NCBI GenBank assembly: GCA_900544585.1
Contig: UQVX01000001.1
Span: forward strand, 310,001-374,000
Direction: 5' to 3'
DNA: 64,000 nt
DNA from: an uncultured Mycoplasmataceae bacterium
GTDB taxonomy: Bacteria > Bacillota_I > Bacilli_A > Mycoplasmatales > Mycoplasmoidaceae
Shown: in pieces, positions 1-11,822 of the stretch
Position numbering within the stretch: the first letter of the stretch is position 1
Layout: the number at the start of each line of letters is the position of its first letter
Notes under the pieces: generated by a model
Databases searched by the model: none
What the model was told of the DNA's origin: nothing
Seen by the model: the letters and a program-made list of their open reading frames with translations, nothing else
Position numbers and translations under genes: made by a program

Positions 1-1363
1 AAGCAATTTTTTTCATCTTGGTTGTTCCAGATGACGTTAATGACATTCCTGTCTTATAAATTTCTTGGGCACTTGTGTTAACAGAATTATTGTTATATAA
101 CATTTGTTGGTAAATTTCATTACCTGAATATGCTTTACCACTTAATGATGTAACACCATCCTTTGGAGTCATATATCCAAGCCCAATCCCTTTAGTTTTT
201 AAATCCTTAGTTGAATAACCTAAACCATAGACTAAACTGTCATCTTTCAATGTCAATGTTTGTTCCACTTCTTTTGTTTCATCTACTGTTGGTGCCTCAG
301 AATTTGGTGTGGGATTAGTTGTACCTAGGTTTTGTCTTGATAATTTTAAATCTGGAATATTAACAACTTTAGGTTTTTCTCCACTATTGGAATCAGTTGG
401 GACCCCCCCATATGAACCTGCCGCTTTTCAATAATCGCCACAATAAAAACTCATAAAATCATCTAATGACATTGACAAAGCATTTAATTTGGAATCAATT
501 TCATTGTTAGTAAGACCAATTTTCTTTGCTTGTTCATCATAGATTGCTTTAAATGTTTCTGTGAAATATTTGTTACTTGAACTTGTATTATTGCCAGTTG
601 TAAATAATTCTGTAACATTAATTGAACTAGTTGTACTTGTTAATTTTGTATTAACAAGATCTTGATAAAAGAATTGAACTGTTTGTTTAATAAAACTCTT
701 TTTAGTTAACTGTGATGGCATAATTTGTAATTTCATACCATCAGTTAAAAAACCTTTAATTGAATTAATAAAAGCAATGGCATCATCAATTTTGGTATTA
801 ATATTTTTAATTAATGATTCATTTGGTTTACTTGTATCAGGGTCTCCAGTTTCTTCATTCAAATCATAAATATTAATGGCGTCCTTAATATTATTGGCAA
901 TTGAATTAGCTCTTGATGATAGCATTCTAGAACCGCTAATTGGATCAGCACCCAAGTAGATTAAACCAGCTTCAATATTTTTGATTTTAATATCTCATTG
1001 AGTAATGTATGAATCTAGCCAAATCTGCTCATCTATTCCTAAACTAGAACCATTTGATGTTTTAAACTTTTCCAATTCAGCTTTTGCTAGCTTTGCATTA
1101 TCATAAAGTTTTTGCACTGATGCTTGTGTTGTAACATCGCCACTTTTTACTTCTTGTGCTGAAGTGGAAGAATATTTAGGAAAGCTATAAGTCTTAGCTA
1201 ATTGTTCGCTTTCATTTGATGAATATTGTTTATTAATTTTAACAATCTGATTAGTCTGGATTTCACTAGAACATGAACTTAACAATGTTGCTGTTGGAGC
1301 AATTACAAGTGCAGCACCAAAGAAACATGAAGTAAGTAAAATTTTGTTTAATTTAAATTTCAT
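1..1363 (-). CDS. Surface lipoprotein, 3' end outside the window
   Basis: The frame opens with a Lys-rich start, a hydrophobic stretch and the lipobox LLSSC with the acceptor Cys near residue 31, so the product is probably a lipid-anchored surface protein. Reading TGA as Trp (for example at 992-994 and 425-427) keeps the frame open to the window edge, giving about 454 codons without a stop. The body is Ser/Thr/Asn-rich with long helical stretches and no enzyme motif that I recognise. It lies 65 bp downstream of ffh on the same strand; an element TTAGGTG precedes the ATG. The 3' end is missing. The lipoprotein call is firm; the family is unknown. Confidence 0.8.
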
Positions 1364-1428
1364 AAATTACACCTAAAACTATAAATTTAATACATTTAAA
1401 TTGTAACTCTATGAAATGAATTAATTTA

Positions 1429-2778
1429 TTAACCCATCATACCTTTACCAAATGGATTCTTGCCCATTTGTAGTTGCTTGCCCATATCAGCCATTCTAGT
1501 TTTGCCTTCTTCTCATTGTTTAAGAAGCTTATTTAGTTCATCCATTTTCACACCTGAACCTTTAACAACTCTTATTTTGCGATTAGGTTGTTTTTTAAAA
1601 AGTTTAGGGTTGCGGCGTTCTTTTTTTGTCATTGATGACAACAAAATTTTTCATTTGGTCATGTTTTCTTCAATTTTTTCTACTTTTTCATTACTCATAC
1701 TTTTTGAAAAACTAGTTGGAAGCATTTTCATCACACCACTTAATGAACCAATTTTGGTTAATTGTTCCATTTGTCTCATTAAGTCTTCTAGATCCATTTT
1801 GCCTGATAGCATTCTTTGTAGTGCATGTTTGGCTTGATTTTCATCAACTATATCTGCAGCTTTTTCGGCCAGTGACATAACGTCACCTAGTCCTAAAATT
1901 CTGTCAGCCATTCTTTCAGGATAAAAAACATCTAATGAACCAATTTTTTCACCTGTCCCAATAAATTTAATTGGAACATCCAAAATAGACACTAAAGATA
2001 ATGCAGCCCCTGCTCTTGCATCAGAATCTAATTTTGTGATAACCAAACCTGTTAGCTTTAGTTTCTTGTTAAATTCTTCAGCAACATTTGTAATGTCTTG
2101 TCCTGACATTGCATCAACAACCAACAAAATTTCATCTGGACTAATAGTTTTCTTAACTGCAACTAATTCATCCATCAATTCTTCATTAGTTTGTAATCTA
2201 CCAGCGGTATCAACAATAATGACATCATTATTAATTTGGTCAGCTTTTTCAAGACCTAATTTAGTAATTTTAGCAGCATCTTTAATGTCATTTTTGTAAA
2301 AGTCTACTTTAACTTCTGTCGCTAACTGTTCTAATTGTTCAATTGCGGCTGGACGATAAATATCGCCTGCTATTAACAATGGATTTTTGTTAAATTTATT
2401 TTTAAAATAGTTAGCTAACTTTGCAGCACTAGTTGTTTTACCCGAACCTTGCAAACCAACCATCATGATTTTGAGTTGTTTTTTGTTTGTGTTTACATCT
2501 TGTTTTTTATTGCCTAAAATTTTAATTAATTCTTCTTTTATTACCCTTAAAATAAAATCGCTAATTTTTTCATTAGGTGATAACACTTGACCAACAACTT
2601 TTTGTTTGATATTGTTAATAAATTTTTTAACAACAAAAATATTGACATCAGAATCTAGTAAAACAACTCTAATCTCTCTCAATAATTCACTTACATCTTC
2701 TTCTTTAATAGTTGAAGAAGAGATTTTTTTTGCCATTCTTTTAGCAACAATATTTCCAATTAGTCCGTTAATACCCAT
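1429..2778 (-). CDS. ffh: Signal recognition particle protein Ffh
   Basis: GTPase subunit of the signal recognition particle, which binds 4.5S RNA and delivers nascent membrane proteins to FtsY/SecYEG. The N domain precedes the P-loop GLQGSGKTT (about residues 108-116). DTAGR and TKLDSDARAGA follow as further GTPase motifs, and the C-terminal M domain is Met-rich and ends ...GKGMMG. In-frame TGA codons (Trp) lie in the M domain. At 449 aa it has the normal family length. The start is the ATG opening MGINGLIGN. It sits downstream of the tRNA-Trp pair, separated by a strong hairpin. Confidence 0.96.
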
Positions 2779-2813
2779 AACTTTATTTTTACTTTTCTAT
2801 CTAAATATTAATA

Positions 2814-2840
2814 AATGCTATACTGCACCAGTATAGCATT
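2814..2840 (-). terminator. 12-bp hairpin after the tRNA-Trp pair
   Basis: A perfect inverted repeat (AATGCTATACTG, loop CAC, then its complement) lies between the tRNA-Trp genes and ffh. On the minus strand it is followed by ATTTATTAATATTT, a weak U-rich tail. It could be a terminator for the tRNA transcript or a processing stem; the imperfect T-run leaves both open. Confidence 0.6.
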
Positions 2841-2851
2841 AAGTATTAAAA

Positions 2852-2925
2852 TGGCAGGGGTAGCAGGAATCGAACCCGCACACAAGGTTTTGGAGACCTT
2901 AGTTCTACCATTAAACAATACCCCT
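2852..2925 (-). tRNA. tRNA-Trp (anticodon CCA, reads UGG)
   Basis: The minus strand folds as a 74-nt cloverleaf. The 7-bp acceptor stem pairs AGGGGTA with TACCCCT, the anticodon stem is AAGGT/ACCTT, the loop is CTCCAAA (anticodon CCA) and the T-arm contains GGTTCGATTCC. The 3' CCA is encoded. It lies 4 bp from a second tRNA-Trp gene and both were probably transcribed together. Confidence 0.95.
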
Positions 2926-2929
2926 ATAA

Positions 2930-3004
2930 TGGCAGGGGTGACAGGACTCGAACCCATAACAGGCGGTTTTGAAGACCGCAGTTCTACCATTGAACTACAC
3001 CCCT
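2930..3004 (-). tRNA. tRNA-Trp (anticodon UCA, reads UGA)
   Basis: A 75-nt cloverleaf on the minus strand with acceptor stem AGGGGTG/CACCCCT, anticodon stem GCGGT/ACCGC and loop CTTCAAA, giving anticodon UCA. The T-arm is GGTTCGAGTCC and the CCA end is encoded. In mollicutes this tRNA inserts Trp at UGA, which explains the many TGA codons inside genes here. Acceptor and T-arm closely match the neighbouring CCA gene, suggesting duplication followed by an anticodon change. Confidence 0.96.
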
Positions 3005-3050
3005 ACTCCACATTAAATTATATTTAAGTTAATGTAAAATAACAACTTTT

Positions 3051-4724
3051 TTAAATCCGAATATCTTCCTGTGCATATTCTATTGCCTTATTTGTGTCTT
3101 TTGATCTAAATGCAAAGATTGTTGTTGAAACACCCAATTGCCCTACAATCATAATAATACATAGTAGGAATGGAACGACATATGTTGCAGCAGTCCCAGG
3201 TGCATTTAAAATTGATGATAGTCCTGTAGATAAACCTACTGTTCCATATGCAGACGAAAATTCAAATAAAACATCAGTAATTGTCAAGTTTTGGGATTGT
3301 GGTGATTGAATAATTAGTGGATAAGAAATTAATGCTAAAGAAAAAACTAATACAACACTAGTTAAAATAATTACTGCTGATGTAATAACTGTAGAATTAG
3401 GAATAACCTTCTTAAAAATAGTTGTTTTGGATTGGCCCCGCATATATGATATTCCAGTCATAAAAATAATGGCCAATGTGGTTGTTCTAATACCTCCACC
3501 AGTGGAACTTGGTGCACAACCAATAAACATTAAAATGTTAATAATTCAAATTGAACCATAAGATAATGTCGATTGACTGACTGTAGATATTCCAGCACTC
3601 CTTGCACTAAAAATATTAAAAATAATGGTTGAGACTTCATTCCAAATGCGCAACTTAGGATCAGTCCCAAAATACACATTTTCTAAGTCACTATTATTTC
3701 TAATGGTTGAAATTAATCCACCAGCAGATGGCAAACCATATTCAAACCCAACTACAAAGGCCAAGCCAACTAAAAAAACTAAAAAATAGGTAATTGTTGA
3801 TACTTTGGTAAATAAAGAAAATTTAAATTTTTGTCTATAATGTCTATTCTTTATGTATTGAATTATGTCATAAATGACTGGGTACCCAATACCACCAATA
3901 ATGATTTGAACAGATGATATGTATAGCAAAATTGTCCATATTCCGTTTCTGAATGTTGAGTATGATGCTTGACTAATGATGTCAAAGCCAGCATTATTCA
4001 TTGTTGAAATAGATTGAAATATGCCACTTCAAATAGAATATCCAGCATTATGATAAAAATGACTATAAATTGATGAGTCAACATACCAAGTGCTAGATAC
4101 TAGGTTTGAGTTATTAACTAGAGTTGTAAAATCTACTTGTTGGTAGGAAGGAATAAAATAAAACATTAAGCTATAGATAGCTGCAAAAACTAACTCAGAT
4201 ATAAGAATAAAAATCAAAGCAGATTTAATCGTTTTCATCGATAAACCCAATTTGGTATTGCCACGTTCAGATGCAATTAATAAACTATTACTAAAACTCA
4301 TGTTTCTTGATTCATGAAGTGGTAGTTTTTTGATTTTTTTATAAATAATATTGTTGAATAGGGCATTTCAAAACATTCAATATAATGTAAACAACCCTAA
4401 TCCACCGATTTGAATTAGAAATAAAATGACAAATTGACCAAAAACATTGTATGTTCCAACTACATTTAGTGTTGTTAATCCTGTGTCTGTGAAAGCTGAA
4501 ACAGTAGTAAAAAAAGAATCAATAAAATCATATGCTTGCTTTGTACCATCATTCAACAAAGCGTAACCCGGATCTTGCAATGAAATAGGTAAAGACAAAA
4601 ACAAAACACCTAATGCAATTGCATATAGGTAAAACATAAAAATTTTTCTAGCAATTGTTTTACCAATAAAAATATTGTAAAGATGCTTTTTATAATTAAT
4701 TTTTTTAAATTTGTCTCAATCCAT
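3051..4724 (-). CDS. ktrB: Potassium channel/transporter membrane subunit KtrB (TrkH family)
   Basis: Integral membrane subunit of a Ktr/Trk potassium uptake system. Reading TGA as Trp joins one 557-residue frame with many membrane segments in the repeated helix-pore-helix pattern of the TrkH/KtrB family, including Gly-rich loops such as IGGLGLF, IGGIGYP and PSSTGGGIRTT. It is longer than usual KtrB (about 450 aa), mainly through an extended N-terminus and extra loops. The start at 4724 (MDWDKFKK) follows an AT-rich leader without a clear Shine-Dalgarno site. It is divergent from ktrA, its expected regulatory partner, across a 80-bp gap. Confidence 0.88.
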
Positions 4725-4804
4725 AAAATAAAATTTTATAGTAAATGTAAATATTATATTGCAAATGCTTAACTTATAATAGTTATTGTTTAAAGGAATT
4801 GTTA
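4725..4804. promoter_or_regulatory. Divergent ktrB/ktrA promoter region
   Basis: The 80-bp gap between ktrB (minus) and ktrA (plus) contains TATAAT on the minus strand (plus 4753-4758) and TATAAT on the plus strand (4775-4780), each 20-30 bp from its start codon. No convincing -35 boxes are seen, as is common in mycoplasmas. The ktrA start is set by TAAAGGA 7 nt before its ATG. Confidence 0.5.
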
Positions 4805-5473
4805 ATGACTAAAAAAGATGTATGCATTATAGGTGTAGATGCTTTTACTCAAAAAGTAGCAGAAAACTTGAATAATGCTGGTGTAAAAGTTGTTTTAATT
4901 GATAATGATGGTGAAAAAATTGACAGTTTGTCAAGTGAATTCCCATATGTTTATAAGGCTGATGCTACTAACAAAGTAGCATTAAGTGATATTAATATTA
5001 CTGACTTTGACCAAGTTATTGTTGGTGTTAGTACAATGGAGGATTCTATTCTTATTGTTTCCAACTTAAGAGATTTGAAAGTTAAAAATATTATTGCCAA
5101 GGTAAGAAATGAAGTTCAAAAAAGAGTTTTGTCAATTTTAACTGATGGTAATATCAAAATTATTTGACCTGAAGAAGTAATTGCAGAAATGACATCATTT
5201 AGACTACTACATGACATTGATGTTAATTTGTCAATGTTAGACAAAGATGTTTCAATTATTAAGGTGCCTGTTTTGGATCCTAAATTATTTCAGGTAGAAA
5301 TCAAAGACTTCGAATTAAAAAGTCAATATTTAACAAACATCATTATGATTGACAGAGGATATGAATTAATTTTCCCGGTCCGTTCTAATACAAAATTATT
5401 GAATGGTGATATAGTAACAATTGCATGTAAGTCAAATACAATTGACAAGGTTGTAAATTTATTTACAAAATAA
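4805..5473 (+). CDS. ktrA: Potassium uptake regulatory subunit KtrA (TrkA/RCK family)
   Basis: Cytoplasmic gating subunit that binds nucleotides and controls KtrB. The N-terminal Rossmann fold starts at once (CIIGVDAFTQKVAENL, then VVLIDNDGEKI with an acidic end to strand 2), followed by a TrkA-C domain from about residue 135. The 222-aa length is typical. One in-frame TGA lies at 5168. ATG 4805 is preferred over TTG 4799 because AAAGGA sits 7 nt upstream. Divergent from ktrB. Confidence 0.9.
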
Positions 5474-5502
5474 TATATAATAGTCTTTAATATTTTGCAA
5501 TA

Positions 5503-5910
5503 ATGATTAATTGATTAGTAAATAAGGCGCTAGCTATATTTAAATTAGTTTTTCTAACCTTAGAAAAATGCCTTTTTGCTTTGTCAAATTTTATTAATAA
5601 AACTACTAATAAATATAGAAAAATAACTAACAAGGTTTTACAACAAATTTTGCGCCAAGATTGAAACAACAAAGAACTTGTTGTTGTAATGAAAGTTTTG
5701 TTTTGAATCTTTGGAATCGCCATTGCAATTTATCTTTATACTCTAGTTCATTCAGCTATAAAAGAAATTACTAATTGATCTTATCCAAGTAAGATTAATT
5801 CATTTTTTGTTGAAAAAATTAGTAACAATAACTCAAATTTACCAAATTTTCATTATTGAACTAGCACATTATACTTATTGATAAAATCTAATCAATTTCA
5901 TGTGTTTTAA
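5503..5910 (+). CDS. Small membrane protein, function unknown
   Basis: A 135-codon frame visible only when TGA is read as Trp: it has five TGA codons. The N-terminal 60 residues are basic and may be amphipathic (LALSNF, KYRKITNKVL). One strong transmembrane segment follows around residues 63-85 (VMKVLFWIFGIAIAIYLY), then a polar tail ending at TAA 5908-5910. No Shine-Dalgarno site is seen. A possible A/U-rich terminator follows, separating it from the large permease. I do not recognise a family. Gene status rests on the open frame, the TM segment and its position filling the gap. Confidence 0.6.
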
Positions 5911-5946
5911 AAACAAAAATTTAATGATTTTAAAATTTTTGTTTTT
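5909..5946 (+). terminator. A/T-rich hairpin with T tail
   Basis: AAAACAAAAATTT pairs with AAATTTTTGTTTT across a 10-nt loop directly at the stop codon of the preceding small gene. The stem has only one G-C pair, so it is a weak terminator at best. Confidence 0.45.
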
Positions 5947-5955
5947 GGAACTACT

Positions 5956-8900
5956 ATGAAAAATTTACTTAAAAATAATTTTCGTTATCTTTTTAAAAAT
6001 AAAATTATTGCTATAGCAATCTTAATCCTCTTAAGCATTGCCATAATGGTATTTTTTGCATTTATTAACTTAGTAGTTAATATCAAAAATACCTACAATA
6101 ATTTAACTCAAAACTATAATCTTCACAACATTGTTATTAATGAAATGTATTCACAAAATGAAGAAACAGCTAATCAACAAAAGAAAGAGTTTTATGATGG
6201 TTTAGATACTCTTAATGTTGATTATCGTGAATTCAATTCAATCAACATTAATAACACTACTAATGAAGAACTATTAAAAGTTATAGAATATGTTGCTAGT
6301 TACAGTATTGATCGTCTTGATGTGTTTAGTCAAACTGGATTACCCCAAAATCCTGTCTACCATAACTATGTTTTACCTAATGCGATTGATTTCAATGCAA
6401 TAATAGCTGTTGCAAGTGCAAATTTAAATGCAGATGAAACTAAGTCAGAGAATATCCTAGCAAGACAAAAATTAGTTTATTTTATGAATAAAGCTGATTT
6501 TAAAGTCAATAGTTTTAAAAATGAATTTAGTGAAGTTTGACAAACTATTTATAATGATCCAAATTATGATCCACTCAATCCAAATACAACAACTGCAACA
6601 ACAGCCCAAAAAAATGTTGCTAAATATTTGAATGCATTCTTAAATCCTAATAACACAAAATATAGCCCTATTATTGTTAGAGGTTGTAGAATAACAATTA
6701 ATCTTACTGAATTCAATTCAGGAATCCCGGCCACTGGATACTTTGAGGATCCTTATGCATATTTAGCAATTGTATCCAATGATTATATGCAAGCTAATAA
6801 CAAGGCATATTATTCATTTGATGAGTACCAAAAAAACATCCTAAACAATTCTAGTGACTCACAAGGATTTAAAGATAAATTAGAATTATTGCCTAGTGAA
6901 GTAACACAATTTCCTAATATCAAGTCTACACTTGATATCAATAATTGGTTAAATTCAGTTGATGATAAATATAAAATTTATGTCGATAGCATTCCTTATC
7001 TAATTGTTGGTTCAGGGATTACGCCTGATTTCATTTATCCTATTTTATCTTTTGCTAATACAATTCCTAATCCTAAAAAAGAAGCAATCATTTATACTAA
7101 CAGCAATGGTTATAAAAGAACTGAAACTTCATTTGAATCTGCACCACATGAAAACTTTTTAGTTGCAAAATACAATGGTCCATTAGCCAGAACACAAATT
7201 TTAAATGAGATTAATCAATTAACAAGAAAATCAATGTCATGGCCTTCCAATGTTACAGCTGCATATTGGTATGATGACATTAATAATAAAATGTCACCAA
7301 CTGCATTAAGAATTGAATTTATTAATACAGTTATTAAAACATTTGTTACCACAGTAATTATTCTAACTAGCTTTGTTTTGATTTTAGTCCTATTTGTAAT
7401 GGTGTTATTTGTTAAACGTTTCATTAATCAAAACAAAGCTAATATTGCAATTAGTATTTCTAATGGAATTAACAAATTTAAAATTTTATTTTCCATTAGT
7501 ATTTCGACAACTTTTATTTGTTTATTTGCTGGACCAATAGGTTTATTACTAGGTGGCTTATTGGAACAAAGAATCTTTCTTTTCTTGCAAAATTATTGAT
7601 TCTTACCAACACCCATTGGTAATTACTCTGGATGGTGATTTGTCTTTGCAGCACTGATACCAACTTTGGTTTTCTTGCTTCTAATCTTTGGTGTAGGCAT
7701 TTATTTCCTAAAAGATAATTTAATTTCATTATTAAAACAAAATGGTGATCTTAAAATCAATAAATCATATCTTGGTTTTAGAAAAATAATTGCTAAAGCT
7801 AATGTTATGTATAAATTAAGAAGTTCATTAATTTTTAGTTCTTTAACAAAAATAATTTTTATTACCGTTTTAAGCACATTGTCAATTGCGACTCTTACCT
7901 TTGCAAGTTCAGCAACTAGTCAGTTAGGGCTAGCTTATGATTTAGAAACAAACACAAATAAATCTACATATGCAATTGATCTCTTCACACCTACTAGTCA
8001 AGGAGGACAATACTTTGGTGTGCCAATTCAATATGTTGGTCATGCATTATGAAATCAAGATGAAACAGAAAACCTAACTGATGTTGGGTATTCAACTGGT
8101 TTATATGGAAGTATATATAGAAATAGTCCAATTTTTAAAAATTACTCTTCAATGTTCTGAGCTAGTGCAAATGATTCCAGTGCACAAAAAAATGATATTT
8201 TGTATATCAAAAACAAAGTTGGTAACCAACTAATTTTAAATTACTTTTTTGGAGTAGGATCACTTGGTACCAATCCATGAAATATTTCCAAATCACTATT
8301 ACCAATTAATCAAATGAATAGTTCAAATTCATTAAGTATTCAACTTGTTCAAAAAATGTTGATGGATTTAAGACCTTATAATCAAGCATTCTTTTCATCA
8401 ATAAGTAATTTGCAACCTTTAGTTGCAAATGATACCACTAATGCTAATCCATTCCCAAGTGAATGAGTAATTCAAAATTTTAATTTATTAAATCAACCAC
8501 AAGATTGAAAATTAGTATATCAGGACAAAAATGGTTATGATGGTAACATTGGAATAATCAATGCTAGTGAAATCTATGATGAAAATAACACTAGTAATCT
8601 AAGATGGATAACCCCACAAGACGTACTTAAAGATGAAAGTAACTTAGCTACTATCATTAATGATGCATACAACACATATGGGGCAAGTTATAAAAATGAA
8701 AATATTACTAGTGCATTAACTGAAAGATTGTATCCAAAGTATTATGGTAATTTATTTAGTCAAGATGCAATTAGTGATATTAGAGTAGAAGATAATGCTG
8801 TTCGTTTTAAAGTAGATGTTAATAAAAATGAAGTTAAATCACTTATCACTACAAGAAGTTATTTAATGAAGCAATTTATGCAACAAATTGAAATTAACGA

Positions 8901-10422
8901 AGAAAATGAAAGTAGTATCAATAATTCAGACATTATTCTAGATCCTCTTGATTACAATAGCTTTGCATTAAAACAATATGGTTATCAACTCAAGAATGTC
9001 GTGCAAGTGCTAAAACTTAATGACAACTTCATTAAGTTATTCCTACATACATACAATGACCCTGCATATATCCCGCTATTCTATAGAATTCTTAATAATT
9101 ATGCTTTATTAGATGATGACACTGATGAACCATATGTTTATGTCAATAATACTTTTAATGGTGAAACAATAAAAGTATTAGGTATTCAATCTGATTCTAA
9201 ATTTATAAACCTATATAACAATAAAAATGAACCAATTAATAATAAATTGTTTTTAGAAAGCAATGATGTCATTCCTTTGGTTATCAACAATTACGCAGCT
9301 AAAAAATTTAATTTAAAAATTAATGATACGATTCAAATGCAAACCAATAACCACATCCAACGTTATGAGTATGATAATGTTGATGATGCTAATATAGCCA
9401 AAAATGTTTTGTTAAATAATGATTTAAACTTTAAATTAAAAACAAGTGAAAGTCCAATATACAAAATTGTTGATATTAATAACACTGGTAGTGATGTGCA
9501 ATTCTATATTAGTATGCCACAAGCACAACAAATCCTTGGTTTGGCAACAAGTAATGACTATGTAAATAAAACTAAAATTACAAGTAGTGATGAAGATGGT
9601 ACATTGAATGTTGGAATGAATAATCAATGAAACAAAATTGGGGGCTTTAACGGAATTTTCACTAGTAGCATTAACCCATTAATGTTATCAACGGCAGTAG
9701 GAACATATTCGTCAAGTGGACTATATCCAGGCAGTGATTCTTGAATTACAAGTAATGAAATGACTAACTTAATAACTGCCACCCTTAAAAATAAGGCACG
9801 ATTGCCATATCTAGCTAATGCATTGCAGTTAAGTGTTAGCGAATTAAAAAATATTGAAACTACACTAACAACAGGTGCTAATGCCATTAGTAATAATGAT
9901 TTGGCTAAAAAAATCATTAATGTTTTAAATGTTAAATATGGCACAATGGCATTTAATACAATTTATGAAAATGCTAATTCCTTAATTCAACAGCAAGTAA
10001 TGTTTAACCAATTGTCATCAACATTTGACAATATTGTCATTGCTATTACAACGTTACTAATTTTCTTATCCATTATCATCATAATGATCATTGCTTCAAT
10101 GGTTATTAATGATCTATTAAGAATCACTGCAATCTTGACAACATTAGGATATAGCAACTATAAAAATGCATTAACATTCTTCTCCATTTTCTTCCCAGCA
10201 TGATTATTTAGTGTCATAATTGCTGGGCCAGTTAGTATTGTGCTAAACAAAATTATGGAATGATTTACTTTTAGTAATATGTCACTATTTATTAGCATCC
10301 CATTCAGTTGGATAGCCTTTGTTGTGATGGCATTAGCTTTTACAATGTTATTTGCTGGCGTTTTTTGATGAGGACTAAGATGATTTAAAAAGAATAATCT
10401 TTTAAATGCATTAAAATGATAG
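5956..10422 (+). CDS. Giant FtsX/MacB-like ABC transporter permease
   Basis: With TGA read as Trp the frame runs unbroken for 1488 codons. One TM helix lies at about residues 15-40. A first large extracytoplasmic region ends near 455, and three to four TM segments follow at about 458-485, 510-537 and 560-585, with another at 630-652. A second, very long Asn/Asp-rich external region reaches about 1350, and three C-terminal helices lie at 1355-1475. This is a duplicated FtsX-domain plan seen in mycoplasma lipoprotein-export-type permeases. The permease at 52618-57042 has the same layout. No ATPase lies beside it; the LolD-type ATPase at 36285-37247 could serve it. Substrate unknown. Confidence 0.82.
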
Positions 10423-10424
10423 AT

Positions 10425-11192
10425 ATGTCAACAATAAATAATCAAGAAACTGTAAAAATAAAACATCAAATTAAGTCAGGTTATGGCTTATTACTTAGTT
10501 CATTATTATGGGCGGGTTTTGGTTTTATTGTTGTTGGTTTATTATCAATTGGTTATAGTTTTTTAATTAGAAATAACTTTCAAGCGTGATTAGATAGTCA
10601 AGAATATACAATTGTTTCTGCAATTGTACTAGTTGTCTTTGTAGTTATAAGTGCTTTTATAAACATAAAATGGAGTAGCAATGTAACTAATAGTTCTTGA
10701 ACACTTATTGTTTTTGTATGGATTATTGATGTGTTACTAATGACAGGTATGATTGCACCATTAGTAACCCTAATTGATAACCCTTGATTAGTATTTATTG
10801 TTATTGCAATTAGTGGTGGAATCTTTGTGTTAATGGCTATTTTAGGTTATTGTGTCTTGACCTATAAAACAGCAATAACATTAAGCAAACTAATATGGTT
10901 TATTTTTGGTGGTTTATTAGTTTTTAATTTAATTTTTATGCTAACTTTTAGTTTTTTATACACTAATGCATATAGTGTGTTTTACTTAGTTTTTGATGTA
11001 TGTTATTTAGTAATTAGTTTGTTATCTATTGCAATGACATTCTTTAATATAAGTAAGTCAGAACAATTTAGTAACGATATTGATAGACAACAAAAATTAA
11101 AACTAGGTTTGTTCTTTGGGTTGCAATTACTAATGTCATATATTGTTTTATTTGTAACTCTATTGAGAATTATTATTAGATTTAAAAATTAA
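10425..11192 (+). CDS. Multi-spanning membrane protein, possibly Bax-inhibitor-1-like
   Basis: A 255-residue protein starting 2 nt after the stop of the large permease, so probably co-translated with it. It has a short polar N-terminus and about seven hydrophobic helices, the last one running LQLLMSYIVLFVTLLRIII before a short basic tail. Size, topology and the C-terminal helix resemble YccA/Bax inhibitor-1 membrane proteins, but I see no decisive motif. Three TGA codons encode Trp. It may equally be an accessory subunit of the permease. Confidence 0.6.
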
Positions 11193-11199
11193 TTTCTCC

Positions 11200-11655
11200 C
11201 TAGCTAAAACTGAATTAATTGGGGCAAAACCTGATTTTGTTCCAACCACTAATTCTAGCAATGGTGCTAACAACAATTCTCTAGTGCTTTTGCCAACATG
11301 ATCATCCCAGCTAGTGTTAAGGCAATTACAGGTTATGTAGATGTAACTCCAACTAGCACCTGGAAGTGGAGAAAATTCAATTCCTATTGAAGAATATTAC
11401 AGCACTTTTGAGTTTATGTTTTTGCTGACCAAATTTTGTTAGTAGCAACCAATTAAATAGTAGTGCAAAGATATGAAACCTAATACTAAACCTAAAACAA
11501 TACATTTTGATGATGTAGGGCCATTAAATGAGAAATGTTTAGATCTCAGTCACATGTTTTTCAAGTTTAGGAATTAAACAATCTTTTATGAGCAAATAAA
11601 TATTGTTGATCTCAAATGCAAAGAAGAGTTAGAAAAACTAAAATGTGATAGTTAA
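11200..11655 (+). pseudogene. Degenerate remnants, including a BspA-like leucine-rich fragment
   Basis: No long frame survives. Around 11290-11380 one plus-strand frame reads AFANMIIPASVKAITGYVD, the pattern of a BspA-type leucine-rich repeat, and it breaks soon after. Neighbouring frames give short pieces such as AKTELIGAKPDFVPTTN and an orphan ORF at about 11477-11580 beginning MKPNTKPKTIHFDD. Near 11620-11653 a short tail EELEKLKCDS resembles tails before two other repeat copies. Read as decayed surface-protein genes. Confidence 0.5.
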
Positions 11656-11672
11656 TTAAGATTGTAATAATG

Positions 11673-11708
11673 AAAAAAACTAGCTTTTTTGAAAAAGCTA
11701 GTTTTTTT
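11673..11708. terminator. Bidirectional rho-independent terminator of repeat unit A
   Basis: AAAAACTAGCTTTTT pairs with AAAAAGCTAGTTTTT, with A-runs before and T-runs after, so it works in both orientations. It ends the minus-strand tiny-peptide transcript and could stop anything read from 10425-11192. Confidence 0.8.
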
Positions 11709-11742
11709 GTTAGTTCTATAGTGCAAGTTAGACTAATTTATC

Positions 11743-11808
11743 TTATAATAAATATAAGATAATTACGAGGATTAGTATGATGGTAACAATTATTAAGTTG
11801 TTATTCAT
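11743..11808 (-). CDS. Tiny hydrophobic peptide, repeat A (21 aa)
   Basis: The ORF starts MNNNL and ends ILYLL; everything between is Ile/Leu/Val/Thr, enough for one membrane helix. AAAAAGGA lies 6 nt before the ATG and a terminator follows. Copies B and D differ at many bases but keep the MNNNL start, uniform hydrophobicity and LYLL end, which suggests selection on the peptide. Resembles type I toxin or small membrane peptides; no database support available here. Confidence 0.6.
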   Translation of the reverse strand: MNNNLIIVTIILILVIILYLL

Positions 11809-11822
11809 GTCTAATCCTTTTT

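Noticed and set aside
8053..8727. Apparent gap or break within the large plus-strand permease
   Set aside because: The frame is continuous when TGA is read as Trp; no frameshift is present.
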